DNA of 5,909 nucleotides from RGIG2206 sp045540915. GTDB taxonomy: Bacteria > Bacillota > Clostridia > Oscillospirales > Acutalibacteraceae. Positions within the stretch are counted from its first letter, which is position 1. Every line of letters starts with the position of its first letter. The notes beneath the pieces were generated by a model. That model made no database searches, was not told where the DNA came from, and saw nothing but the letters and a program-made list of their open reading frames with translations. The DNA is taken from contig JAZQID010000131.1 in assembly GCA_045540915.1 (NCBI GenBank), positions 1 through 5,909 on the forward strand, read 5' to 3'. The translations under genes were made by a program, and so were the position numbers. Shown in pieces: positions 1 through 4,665 of this stretch.

Positions 1-189
1 CCTCAAACCCCCGCCCCATCCGTGCACGCTGCCAGCAGTGACCGCCCGTCACAAAACTTCGTCGCCAGACGCAACTCAAAACGCAAAAACAAGCGGTCTC
101 TGCCGATATTATTGCACGACGACAAGCGCGTGACCTTGATCACACGCTTTTTCGAGACCGACCTGCCTTTTACCAACCAAAACCGTTAA
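1..189 (+). CDS. Possible C-terminal end of a gene entering from the left edge
   Basis: Frame 1 is open from the first base to a TAA at 187-189, giving 62 codons with no start inside the window. The translation is basic in its middle (ARRNSKRKNKRS) and ends with ...RFFETDLPFTNQNR. I recognise no family in it. Third codon positions favour C, as a moderately GC-rich gene would, but codon first positions are poor in G. Frame 2 is also open for about 130 bases, because stop codons are rare in this C-rich stretch. The open frame may therefore be chance. If it is real, the terminator-like hairpin at 124-152 would lie inside the coding region, which argues against one of the two calls. Confidence 0.25.
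   Translation, partial: PQTPAPSVHAASSDRPSQNFVARRNSKRKNKRSLPILLHDDKRVTLITRFFETDLPFTNQNR
124..152 (+). terminator. Terminator-like hairpin, + strand
   Basis: AAGCG-c-GTGA (124-133) pairs with TCAC-a-CGCTT (140-149). This gives nine pairs around one C/A mismatch and a six-base loop, and a run of five T follows (148-152). It is flanked by a further inverted pair, CGGTCTC (94-100) and GAGACCG (154-160). The form suits an intrinsic terminator for a gene reading rightward from outside the window. The possible reading frame ending at 189 runs through it, so the two calls compete. Confidence 0.35.
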
Positions 190-288
190 CCATTACCACA
201 ACAAATGCATCGTCTATACACATCGACCGTCATACGAACCCACTCGCCGACCCATTCGATCCGTCTCTTCGCTCAAACGTCGTTTCCC
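190..288. other. Gene-free C-rich, G-poor stretch
   Basis: I see no gene on either strand here. All frames that I translated on the minus strand stop within about 20 codons. The + strand is rich in C and A and has few G. In 161-290 I count about 14 G, and roughly 12 of them lie directly after a C. No stable hairpin or repeat is evident. It is probably the unstructured spacer between a left-hand gene and the control region of the gene at 376. Confidence 0.5.
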
Positions 289-313
289 AAAAATTTTTTG
301 AAAAAATTTTTTT
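289..313. repeat. Phased A/T tract block
   Basis: Two A-then-T blocks, A5T6 (289-299) and A6T7 (301-313), are separated by a single G at 300. They sit directly upstream of the 29-bp palindrome. Tracts of this kind bend DNA and can act as UP elements that bind the RNA polymerase alpha subunit. That role is inferred from position and composition only. Confidence 0.6.
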
Positions 314-325
314 AATGTGTACAGT
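298..325 (+). promoter_or_regulatory. Candidate promoter of the first HTH gene
   Basis: TTGAAA (298-303) lies 16 bp ahead of TACAGT (320-325), which would make a sigma-A-like promoter with a weak -10. The -10 lies inside the 29-bp palindrome, as expected for a repressible promoter. An alternative -10 is TAAAAT (345-350), five of six matches, but it has no good -35 partner and would place transcription start beyond the SD-burying hairpin. The call is tentative. Confidence 0.3.
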
Positions 326-340
326 AACTGTCCACATTAA
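312..340. promoter_or_regulatory. 29-bp near-perfect palindrome, probable operator
   Basis: TTAATGTG (312-319) mirrors CACATTAA (333-340), and ACAGT (321-325) mirrors ACTGT (327-331), centred on A326. Thirteen of the fourteen symmetric positions pair, the exception being T320/C332. A shorter perfect palindrome, TTAAC-a-GTTAA (337-347), overlaps its right edge. The placement just ahead of a winged-helix gene suggests the binding site of a dimeric repressor, most simply the product of the gene at 376 acting on itself. No copy was found before the paralogous gene. Confidence 0.6.
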
Positions 341-345
341 CAGTT

Positions 346-372
346 AAAATCATCTCAAAAGGAGGTGATTTT
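346..372 (+). promoter_or_regulatory. Hairpin burying the Shine-Dalgarno site of the first HTH gene
   Basis: In RNA, AAAAUCAUCUC (346-356) pairs with GAGGUGAUUUU (362-372). This makes eleven consecutive pairs including one U-G, with a loop of AAAAG (357-361). The 3' arm contains most of the ideal ribosome site AGGAGGUGAU (360-369), which lies ten bases ahead of the TTG start at 376. In the folded state the ribosome site would be closed. This suggests control of translation by temperature, a trans RNA or a protein. The stem is mostly A-U, so it could open fairly easily. Confidence 0.5.
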
Positions 373-375
373 GCT

Positions 376-729
376 TTGGGAACCGCCGAAAGACGCAGGC
401 TTTTACTCGAAATACTCAGCCGAAAGCGACAAGTGAATATAAACAGTTTAGCGTCCGAATTCGGCGTTTCCAAGCGGACGATTCGACGCGATATCGAGAT
501 ACTCAGCCTATCGGAACCGATATATACCGAGACCGGTCGGTATGGAGGAGTGTTCGTTGTAGAGGGTTATGATGTGAATAAATTTTACCTATCTTACGAC
601 GAAGAAGATCTATTTCGTAAAATTATACGTATGGCAGAGTGCCAAGATGTGTGCGATTTGAACAAAAATGAAATCGAAATGATAAAAAAGTTAATTTCTA
701 CCTATACAAAACCGAAAAAACCTGTATAA
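376..729 (+). CDS. Small winged-helix (HTH_11, WYL/DeoR-type) regulator without effector domain
   Basis: This is a 117-residue probable DNA-binding protein of the cytoplasm. Residues 6-60 form an HTH_11-type winged helix: a first helix RRRLLLEIL, a second helix NSLASEFGVS, a recognition helix SKRTIRRDIEIL (32-43), and a wing with the family's G-R-Y-G-G turn (54-58). WYL and DeoR regulators carry a further ligand domain of 150 residues or more. Here only about 55 residues follow, charged and probably helical, so the protein is complete but minimal. The start is TTG, chosen because an ideal AGGAGG (360-365) lies ten bases ahead and no ATG or GTG fits. The palindrome at 312-340 suggests self-repression, and the SD hairpin adds a translational layer. 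The gene converges on a paralogue at 768-1106. The binding-domain call is firm, but the target genes are unknown. Confidence 0.85.
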   Translation: MGTAERRRLLLEILSRKRQVNINSLASEFGVSKRTIRRDIEILSLSEPIYTETGRYGGVFVVEGYDVNKFYLSYDEEDLFRKIIRMAECQDVCDLNKNEIEMIKKLISTYTKPKKPV

Positions 730-767
730 TGGTATCGGTGGATATGATGTAGCAAATACTATTTTTT

Positions 768-1106
768 TTACGAAAATTCACGCAGTATGCTCTGAAGCAC
801 CTCGGTCTCGACCTGAGTCAGCGTAACGTCAGATGCTTCCCGTCCGCATTTGACCAGCCTGCTCAAGATGGCCGTTTGCGTCAGGTTCAGCTTGCGGCGT
901 GATGTGCGTGAGGTCTTGTCGTAGTATATACCGCCGTAGTAGCGGCCCGCCTTCGTGGTGATTGGGTGGCTTAAACTCAAGATTTCGATGTCCCGTCTGA
1001 TTGTTTTGGTGGATGTCTGAAATTCTTGGGCAAGGTTATCGATGGTCTCGTGGCCCCGTTCAATCAGGACACTCAGTATATTATTGCGTCGGTTGAAGGT
1101 GTCCAA
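768..1106 (-). CDS. Second small winged-helix (HTH_11, WYL/DeoR-type) regulator, paralogue of the first
   Basis: This is a 112-residue probable DNA-binding protein. It aligns without gaps to the convergent gene at 376-729 over the HTH: both carry IRRDIEILSLS at residues 36-46, preceded by LA-EF and followed by P-I and G-R-Y. Here the wing turn has one extra residue, GRYYGG. The tails also align loosely, with a conserved final helix (VETEVLQSIL here, NEIEMIKKLI there). No WYL or sugar-binding domain follows. The start is TTG (1106-1104), backed by GGAGGG (1120-1115) eight bases upstream. An intrinsic-terminator hairpin lies just ahead of that ribosome site. The gene is more GC-rich than its partner. 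Only 38 bases separate the two stop codons and I see no clear terminator there, so the transcripts may overlap. The role is inferred as a repressor or switch partner of the first protein, with an unknown target. Confidence 0.85.
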   Translation of the reverse strand: MDTFNRRNNILSVLIERGHETIDNLAQEFQTSTKTIRRDIEILSLSHPITTKAGRYYGGIYYDKTSRTSRRKLNLTQTAILSRLVKCGREASDVTLTQVETEVLQSILREFS

Positions 1107-1127
1107 TGACCGATCCCTCCGCTTTGT

Positions 1128-1172
1128 AAAAAAACAAGGCCGTAATCATTGCTGGTACAATAATTACGACCT
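1128..1172 (-). terminator. Intrinsic terminator directly ahead of the second HTH gene, probable attenuator
   Basis: On the minus strand, the arm at 1172-1158 (AGGUCGUAAUUAUUG) pairs with the arm at 1151-1137 (CAAUGAUUACGGCCU). This gives fifteen pairs, two of them G-U, with the six-base loop UACCAG. UUG and a run of seven U (1134-1128) follow. The G-U pairs are C/A mismatches on the + strand, so the structure is an RNA hairpin of the minus strand. It ends eight bases before the GGAGGG ribosome site of the gene starting at 1106. No promoter fits between, so transcripts of that gene must read through it. Confidence 0.65.
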
Positions 1173-1205
1173 CATTTGTCTCCATTCCTGTGATTCTGAC
1201 TATCG

Positions 1206-1232
1206 GTATTAAGTTTTGTTTTGATTTTTCAA
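1206..1232 (-). promoter_or_regulatory. Weak candidate promoter of the second HTH gene
   Basis: On the minus strand, TTGAAA (1232-1227) lies 15 bp ahead of TAATAC (1211-1206). The spacing is short and the -10 is poor, so this is only the best candidate I found. It would give a leader of about 90 bases that contains the terminator hairpin at 1172-1128. Confidence 0.2.
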
Positions 1233-1273
1233 GCGAGTTTACCTGTAGGGTTATCTATTCACCTATGAGAAGG

Positions 1274-1301
1274 TTTACTATTTTTTTATAAAAAGTAAAA
1301 T
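1274..1301 (+). promoter_or_regulatory. Candidate promoter and operator of the XRE gene
   Basis: TTTACT (1274-1279) lies 16 bp ahead of TAAAAT (1296-1301), a plausible sigma-A pair. TTTACT is also mirrored by AGTAAA (1294-1299), and the T run between them pairs partly with the A run. A symmetric element therefore spans the promoter, where an XRE repressor could bind. Start of transcription near 1308 would leave a leader of only about ten bases, so the exact assignment is uncertain. Confidence 0.3.
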
Positions 1302-1317
1302 TGTCTTTGGTGATGTT

Positions 1318-1647
1318 ATGTTAGACAGACTTATCATAGGCAAACGAATTGCCAAGTGCAGAAAGAAGCACGGCTTAACTCAGGCTAAATTTGCGGAACA
1401 GCTTGGTTTTTCTGAAAAACATGTTTGTTGCATTGAGAGAGGCAACGTCGGACTCACGACCGATCTTCTTTCGCAGATTGCGGAGAAGCTCGATATTGAT
1501 GTCCTTTCTTTACTTGCTGATGCTGATCCGGGAAAGCCTACCTACGGTACATATGATATTCAAGAAATCATTAAGGAGTGGACTCCTGAACAGGTTGAGC
1601 TGCTTATTTCGATCGCGAACGACCTAAACAAACATTTCTACGCTTAA
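1318..1647 (+). CDS. XRE-family HTH regulator
   Basis: This is a 109-residue probable cytoplasmic DNA-binding protein. Residues 8-66 form the five-helix Cro/C1 domain: GKRIAKCRKKHGLTQAKFAEQLG with the typical T-Q pair (21-22), the turn-and-recognition segment FSEKHVCCIERGN (31-43), and the helices TTDLLSQIAEKL and VLSLLAD. A linker and a final amphipathic helix (WTPEQVELLISIANDL) follow, common in short chromosomal XRE proteins of gut Clostridia and possibly used for dimer contact. The ATG is chosen because GGTGAT (1309-1314), complementary to the 16S tail, aligns as the end of an SD site with normal spacing, and no in-frame start lies upstream. The gene reads in the same direction as the LytTR/kinase pair, but a strong hairpin (1699-1734) separates them. 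A role as local repressor is inferred. The fold is certain and the target is not. Confidence 0.88.
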   Translation: MLDRLIIGKRIAKCRKKHGLTQAKFAEQLGFSEKHVCCIERGNVGLTTDLLSQIAEKLDIDVLSLLADADPGKPTYGTYDIQEIIKEWTPEQVELLISIANDLNKHFYA

Positions 1648-1698
1648 CCGAACAGGAACAGACCAAGCAGTTTTTCAATCAAATAATACATTCTATAC

Positions 1699-1740
1699 AC
1701 CTCCTTTTTGACTAACCTTAGTCGAAAAGGAGGTTGTTTT
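1699..1740 (+). terminator. Long hairpin after the XRE gene: terminator and/or SD-burying switch
   Basis: ACCUCCUUUUU-GACUAA (1699-1715) pairs along its whole length with UUAGUC-GAAAAGGAGGU (1718-1734). That is seventeen pairs including one U-G (1709/1724), closing on CC at 1716-1717. UUGUUUU follows (1734-1740), so it can act as a terminator for the XRE gene. Its 3' arm is also an ideal ribosome site, AAAAGGAGGU, five bases ahead of a TTG at 1739. This repeats the layout seen at 346-376 and allows a translational switch instead. Confidence 0.65.
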
Positions 1741-1813
1741 GAAAAAAAGGCGCGTAAAATGTCGAAAATACAGCGCAACAGGAAGTGAAAATATTGAGGA
1801 TCGCGGTTTGTGA
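1739..1813 (+). CDS. Possible 24-residue leader ORF ahead of the response regulator
   Basis: A TTG at 1739-1741 lies five bases after an ideal AGGAGG (1728-1733), which is itself buried in the hairpin at 1699-1734. The frame encodes 24 residues, very basic at the start (KKRRVKCRK) and acidic near the end (SENIED), and stops with TGA at 1811-1813. It overlaps the start of the LytTR gene in another frame. It has no feature of an AgrD autoinducer precursor. The evidence is only the ribosome site and the placement, so it may instead be a by-product of the terminator hairpin. Confidence 0.3.
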   Translation: MKKRRVKCRKYSATGSENIEDRGL

Positions 1814-2498
1814 TGACGACAGGGATTTCACGGTGGAATTGGAGCGCAGGCTTTACGAGTATTCAAATGCTCATAACTGGGAGCCTGTTGTCGAGGTCTT
1901 TTACTCGGGTTTCGAGTTATTGAAATCCGAAAGGAAATATGATCTGATAATTATGGATTATCAGATGGACGGTCTTACAGGGTTGGAGACCTCAAAACTG
2001 CTAAGGCAAGGGGAGAATGGATCCGCTTGCATTATTTTTTTAACATCCTTTCCCGAGGTAGCCCTTCCTGCATACGAAGTGGATACTTATCGATTTGTCG
2101 TGAAAAACACGCTTTACGACGGACTGTATAAGGCCTTGGATGATTTTCGCAAAATGCAACGCGATGACTATGACATTTCGGTCAAAGCTGATGGAGAGCA
2201 GATAACCCTCAACACCGCTGACATTGTCTTTATTGAAGCGCAAAACAAGGATATTTTTATTCACCTTTCTAACGGCGAAACAGTGGATACAAAGACGAAG
2301 TTGCAAAGTATATTCAGTGACCTGCCTCATACCCACTTTTGTAAGGTGCACAAATCTTACATTATAAACTTTCAATATGTTTCTCACCGCTGTCCTAACG
2401 AGCTGCGCCTCAGAATGACAACCGCTCTAATCCCGATAAGCAGAAATTATAAGCAAGAGTTCAATTCAAAATATAATAATTATTTGAGGGATCAGTAA
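1794..2498 (+). CDS. LytTR-family response regulator (AgrA-like)
   Basis: This is a 234-residue cytoplasmic transcription regulator of a two-component pair. Residues 1-115 are a receiver domain: the acidic cluster CDDD (6-9), the phosphate acceptor D55 in LIIMDYQMDG, the switch threonine T84 in IIFLTSF, and K104 in FVVKN. Residues 128-234 are a LytTR DNA-binding domain, with IVFIEAQNKDIFIHL (144-158) and FCKVHKSYIIN (182-192), a core typical of AgrA and LytR proteins. A GTG three codons upstream (1785) is also in frame. I prefer the TTG at 1794 because AGGAAG (1780-1785) lies eight bases ahead of it but is too close to the GTG, and because the protein then begins LRIAVCDD as relatives do. The histidine kinase follows after three bases, so the two form an operon. 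Phosphorylation by that kinase is the expected control. Confidence 0.92.
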   Translation: MRIAVCDDDRDFTVELERRLYEYSNAHNWEPVVEVFYSGFELLKSERKYDLIIMDYQMDGLTGLETSKLLRQGENGSACIIFLTSFPEVALPAYEVDTYRFVVKNTLYDGLYKALDDFRKMQRDDYDISVKADGEQITLNTADIVFIEAQNKDIFIHLSNGETVDTKTKLQSIFSDLPHTHFCKVHKSYIINFQYVSHRCPNELRLRMTTALIPISRNYKQEFNSKYNNYLRDQ

Positions 2499-2501
2499 AT
2501 T

Positions 2502-3791
2502 ATGTTGATTGATAGTCTTATAATTGTTGAAATTCTACAGTGTTCTTTAACATATGTATATTTCATAAAAAAATTCACCACAGCAAACATCAAGTCTCGA
2601 TATTATGTGCTTTTGTTTTTGTTATTGTTAATTTGTGTTTGCTTTGGTAAATCTGTGCTTTATAATGCAATAGCAGTAATATCTTGTATAATTATAGGGA
2701 TTGTTCTGCCGATAATTTCAGTTAACGGTATCACTAATAAGTCAAAGATATATTTATCTTTGCTAATAGTTGGATCTGTTTCTTTTATTAATAGTTGTAT
2801 TGCGTTCTTTACATCGTTTATTAATTTAACCGGTATAATTAGTGATGTGGTGATATTTGGTATTCGCGCATTGTCTATGATGTTGTTATTGTTTATAATT
2901 AGCATTTCTAAAATTAAAGAACTGATTATTGATATGATGACAGTGTCTCGCAACATAAAGGTTATCTTGCTTTTCTTTGTATGGGAATTGGTTTTCTTAA
3001 ATGCATTGCAAAACTTGATCTTTTCCCGAAACTTAGGTATAAGGATAAACTTGACGATAGGCTCTGCCATATTTATAACCGCGGTGGTGTCCTGCGTGGT
3101 AATCCACCTGCTGATATCGAACAACCTGCGAAGCTCCTATTACAAAAAGATAAACGCAACGATGGAAGAGAAGGTGCATCAACAGGTGCGCCACTATCAG
3201 CAGATGAGCAAGGCCAACGAAAACCTGAGAAAGTTCAGGCACGACTTCAACAATATGCTCATTGGTCTTGACACCTGCCTAAAGGACGGCAATCTGGACA
3301 AAGCAAGAGCCTACCTGTCGCGGCTTGCCGAGCTTGCTGAAAAGGACAACGTTAAGATCCACAGCGGCGATTCGCTTGTGGATTCGCTCATCGCGGACAA
3401 GGTTAATGGGGCAGGGGAGCACAACATTGAGATCGAGTTCGAGGGTCTCATCCCCGTGGACGTAATGGATCCCGTCGACTTGTGCATAGTTTTCGGAAAC
3501 GCGTTGGACAACGCGGCAGAGGCCTGCGTCAAAATGCCTGTCGAGGAGAAGAAGGTCATTTCTATCTCCGCAAAGCAGAGGGCGGATATGTTCTTTGTCA
3601 AGATCACCAATCCCGTTGGCGAGGACGTCAAGATAAAGAATAATATCGTCCTGACCTCTAAGGAGGATAGCTTCTCCCACGGCATCGGGCTCTATTCGAT
3701 GCGCAAGATCACCGAAAAGTATAACGGCAGCCTGACCTTGACCTGCGAAAACGGCCTTTTCACCGCCGAAATGGACTTTATGATCAGATAG
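2502..3791 (+). CDS. AgrC-like GHKL sensor histidine kinase
   Basis: This is a 429-residue membrane kinase, expected to sense an outside signal and phosphorylate the adjacent LytTR regulator. Seven hydrophobic stretches lie near residues 3-22, 34-49, 53-74, 83-107, 109-136, 152-174 and 183-207. A linker with heptad-like pattern (211-243) leads to the H-box RKFRHDFNN with phospho-acceptor H247. The ATP-binding domain has the N-box NALDNAAEA (N333 to A341) and the HGIGL glycine motif (393-397), as in the HATPase_c_5/GHKL group. The ATG is preceded by GAGGG (2486-2490) eleven bases away. AgrC normally has six or seven spans and about 430 residues, so the length is normal. Hand-counted lines are about 20-30% G+C before roughly 3060 and 45-53% after, so the gene looks chimeric. 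No agrB or agrD lies nearby, so the ligand is unknown. Confidence 0.92.
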   Translation: MLIDSLIIVEILQCSLTYVYFIKKFTTANIKSRYYVLLFLLLLICVCFGKSVLYNAIAVISCIIIGIVLPIISVNGITNKSKIYLSLLIVGSVSFINSCIAFFTSFINLTGIISDVVIFGIRALSMMLLLFIISISKIKELIIDMMTVSRNIKVILLFFVWELVFLNALQNLIFSRNLGIRINLTIGSAIFITAVVSCVVIHLLISNNLRSSYYKKINATMEEKVHQQVRHYQQMSKANENLRKFRHDFNNMLIGLDTCLKDGNLDKARAYLSRLAELAEKDNVKIHSGDSLVDSLIADKVNGAGEHNIEIEFEGLIPVDVMDPVDLCIVFGNALDNAAEACVKMPVEEKKVISISAKQRADMFFVKITNPVGEDVKIKNNIVLTSKEDSFSHGIGLYSMRKITEKYNGSLTLTCENGLFTAEMDFMIR

Positions 3792-3803
3792 CCAACTTGA
3801 AAT

Positions 3804-3840
3804 AAAAAAGGTAGATGCAGAGATCTGCATCTACCTTTTT
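3804..3840. terminator. Perfect bidirectional terminator between kinase operon and RHS locus
   Basis: A5-GGTAGATGCAGA (3805-3821) pairs perfectly with TCTGCATCTACC-T5 (3824-3840), seventeen pairs around GA. The T run serves the kinase operon on the + strand, and the A run (3804-3809) serves minus-strand transcripts from the RHS side. It begins 12 bases after the kinase stop. The orphan RHS fragment finds its stop codon inside this hairpin. Confidence 0.9.
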
Positions 3841-4061
3841 GTGTGTTGTACGGTGTTACCTGCGTTGTAGGTGACGGGACTGCCGTCGAAGACGGTCAAC
3901 CTGTTGTTCGTGTCGTAGACAAAGCAACTCTCAGGCGCGTCGGTGATGTTACCTGCGGCGTCGTAAGAATAGTCTTCCTCGTTAAGAACAACGTCGCTGA
4001 AGTCCTTAACCACACGCTTGGTAACTCTTGACAGGCTATCATAAGTGTAACATAATTTGCC
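3831..4061 (-). pseudogene. Orphan RHS/YD-repeat fragment
   Basis: About 76 residues of RHS core read leftward with no start of their own. They contain repeats of the YD type: GKLCYTYDSLSRVT, DYSYDAAGNIT and CFVYDTNNRLTVFDG, then PVTYNAGNTV. The frame ends as HTKR-stop, where the TAG belongs to the terminator hairpin, so the natural continuation is lost. An ATG at 4136 is in frame, but the 25 residues before the match come from the terminator at 4081-4112 and are not RHS-like. The fragment is about 57% G+C in one hand-counted line, like the RHS core at 5480-5909 and unlike the immunity gene beside it. It has no DPxGL junction and no toxin domain. It is probably a leftover of recombination between RHS copies and is not likely to be functional. 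Confidence 0.75.
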
Positions 4062-4080
4062 AGAATTTACAAGTGCTAAT

Positions 4081-4112
4081 AAAAAACTCTGCACTTGTTT
4101 CCAAGTGCAGAG
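4081..4112 (-). terminator. Terminator after the toxin-immunity pair
   Basis: On the minus strand CTCTGCACTTG (4112-4102) pairs perfectly with CAAGTGCAGAG (4097-4087) across a four-base GAAA loop. Six T follow (4086-4081). It begins 16 bases after the immunity stop and is a canonical intrinsic terminator. It closes the RHS toxin/immunity unit and isolates the orphan RHS fragment from it. Confidence 0.88.
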
Positions 4113-4128
4113 AAAAACTAATATATTG

Positions 4129-4665
4129 TTAATCAAAGGAGTTTTTTATAGGTTCGGTAAATTCCCAATCAATTATTTTAATTTTATAATGATGCATTAT
4201 TTGCGTGGACGAAAAGAAATATTTTGTATCAACACTATATTCCTTTATTTCATCATAAATCCTAGGTGTTAATGGTTGCAGTTCATAATCGGATTCTTCG
4301 CCCATATAGTATTCTGCATCACCGACAAAACAATATATTTTTCGGTCAGCATCTTCTGTTAAAAAGACGGCTGGTTCTCCGGTACTCTTTATATACCCAT
4401 TCCATTTTCTATACTTGCCATTTCCCTCGTCAAAACCTACTCCTTTATATTCGCAAATATATACATCTCTTATGGTTATAGTATCACCATCGATTTCATA
4501 AGTCAGCTCAAAAGGGAATTCAGCATAAGTTTTTTGCGGTCTGGGAGGATTAGGCTCGACAATCCACATACCTACAAAAATTATCGACCAACCTAATGCA
4601 ACAAACAGAAAAGGAAATATAATTATTAACAATGCTATTTTTATTAGTTTTTTTGATTTAAACAT
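4129..4665 (-). CDS. Single-span membrane protein, probable immunity protein of the RHS toxin
   Basis: This is a 178-residue protein of no family I recognise. A short basic N-terminus (KSKKLIK) leads into one long hydrophobic segment (about 7-36), then a proline-rich stalk (PNPPRPQ, 38-44) and a polar, acidic domain of about 130 residues rich in Tyr and Glu. By the positive-inside rule the domain should lie outside the cell. The ATG shares its A with the toxin stop (TAATG at 4667-4663), and GAGGGG (4679-4674), inside the toxin end, is its ribosome site. The two are therefore translationally coupled. In polymorphic toxin loci the gene directly after the toxin tip is usually its immunity gene. 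An outward-facing, membrane-held inhibitor would suit a lipase-type toxin acting at the cell surface. The gene is AT-rich like the toxin domain. The function is inferred from position. Confidence 0.65.
   Translation of the reverse strand: MFKSKKLIKIALLIIIFPFLFVALGWSIIFVGMWIVEPNPPRPQKTYAEFPFELTYEIDGDTITIRDVYICEYKGVGFDEGNGKYRKWNGYIKSTGEPAVFLTEDADRKIYCFVGDAEYYMGEESDYELQPLTPRIYDEIKEYSVDTKYFFSSTQIMHHYKIKIIDWEFTEPIKNSFD

Noticed and set aside
730..767. Terminator between the two convergent HTH genes
   Set aside because: There is a run of eight T at 762-769, but only a four-base GTAT/ATAC pair with a long loop in front of it. No convincing stem can be drawn.
1739..1813. The small leader ORF as an AgrD-like autoinducer precursor
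   Set aside because: It lacks an amphipathic N-terminal helix, a usable thiolactone core with a downstream acidic recognition tail, and any agrB partner.
2660..3124. 154-codon minus-strand frame opposite the kinase membrane half
   Set aside because: Its hydrophobic look is the antisense of repeated Ile/Leu/Val codons, and there is no supporting ribosome site.
3279..3830. Long open frames on the minus strand opposite the kinase catalytic half
   Set aside because: The + strand has an unambiguous kinase with H-, N- and G-boxes. The opposite frames are shadows of its GC-rich codons and show no recognisable domain.
4057..4481. Two 71-codon + strand frames opposite the immunity gene
   Set aside because: They are antisense to a gene with a coupled start, its own ribosome site and a proper terminator.
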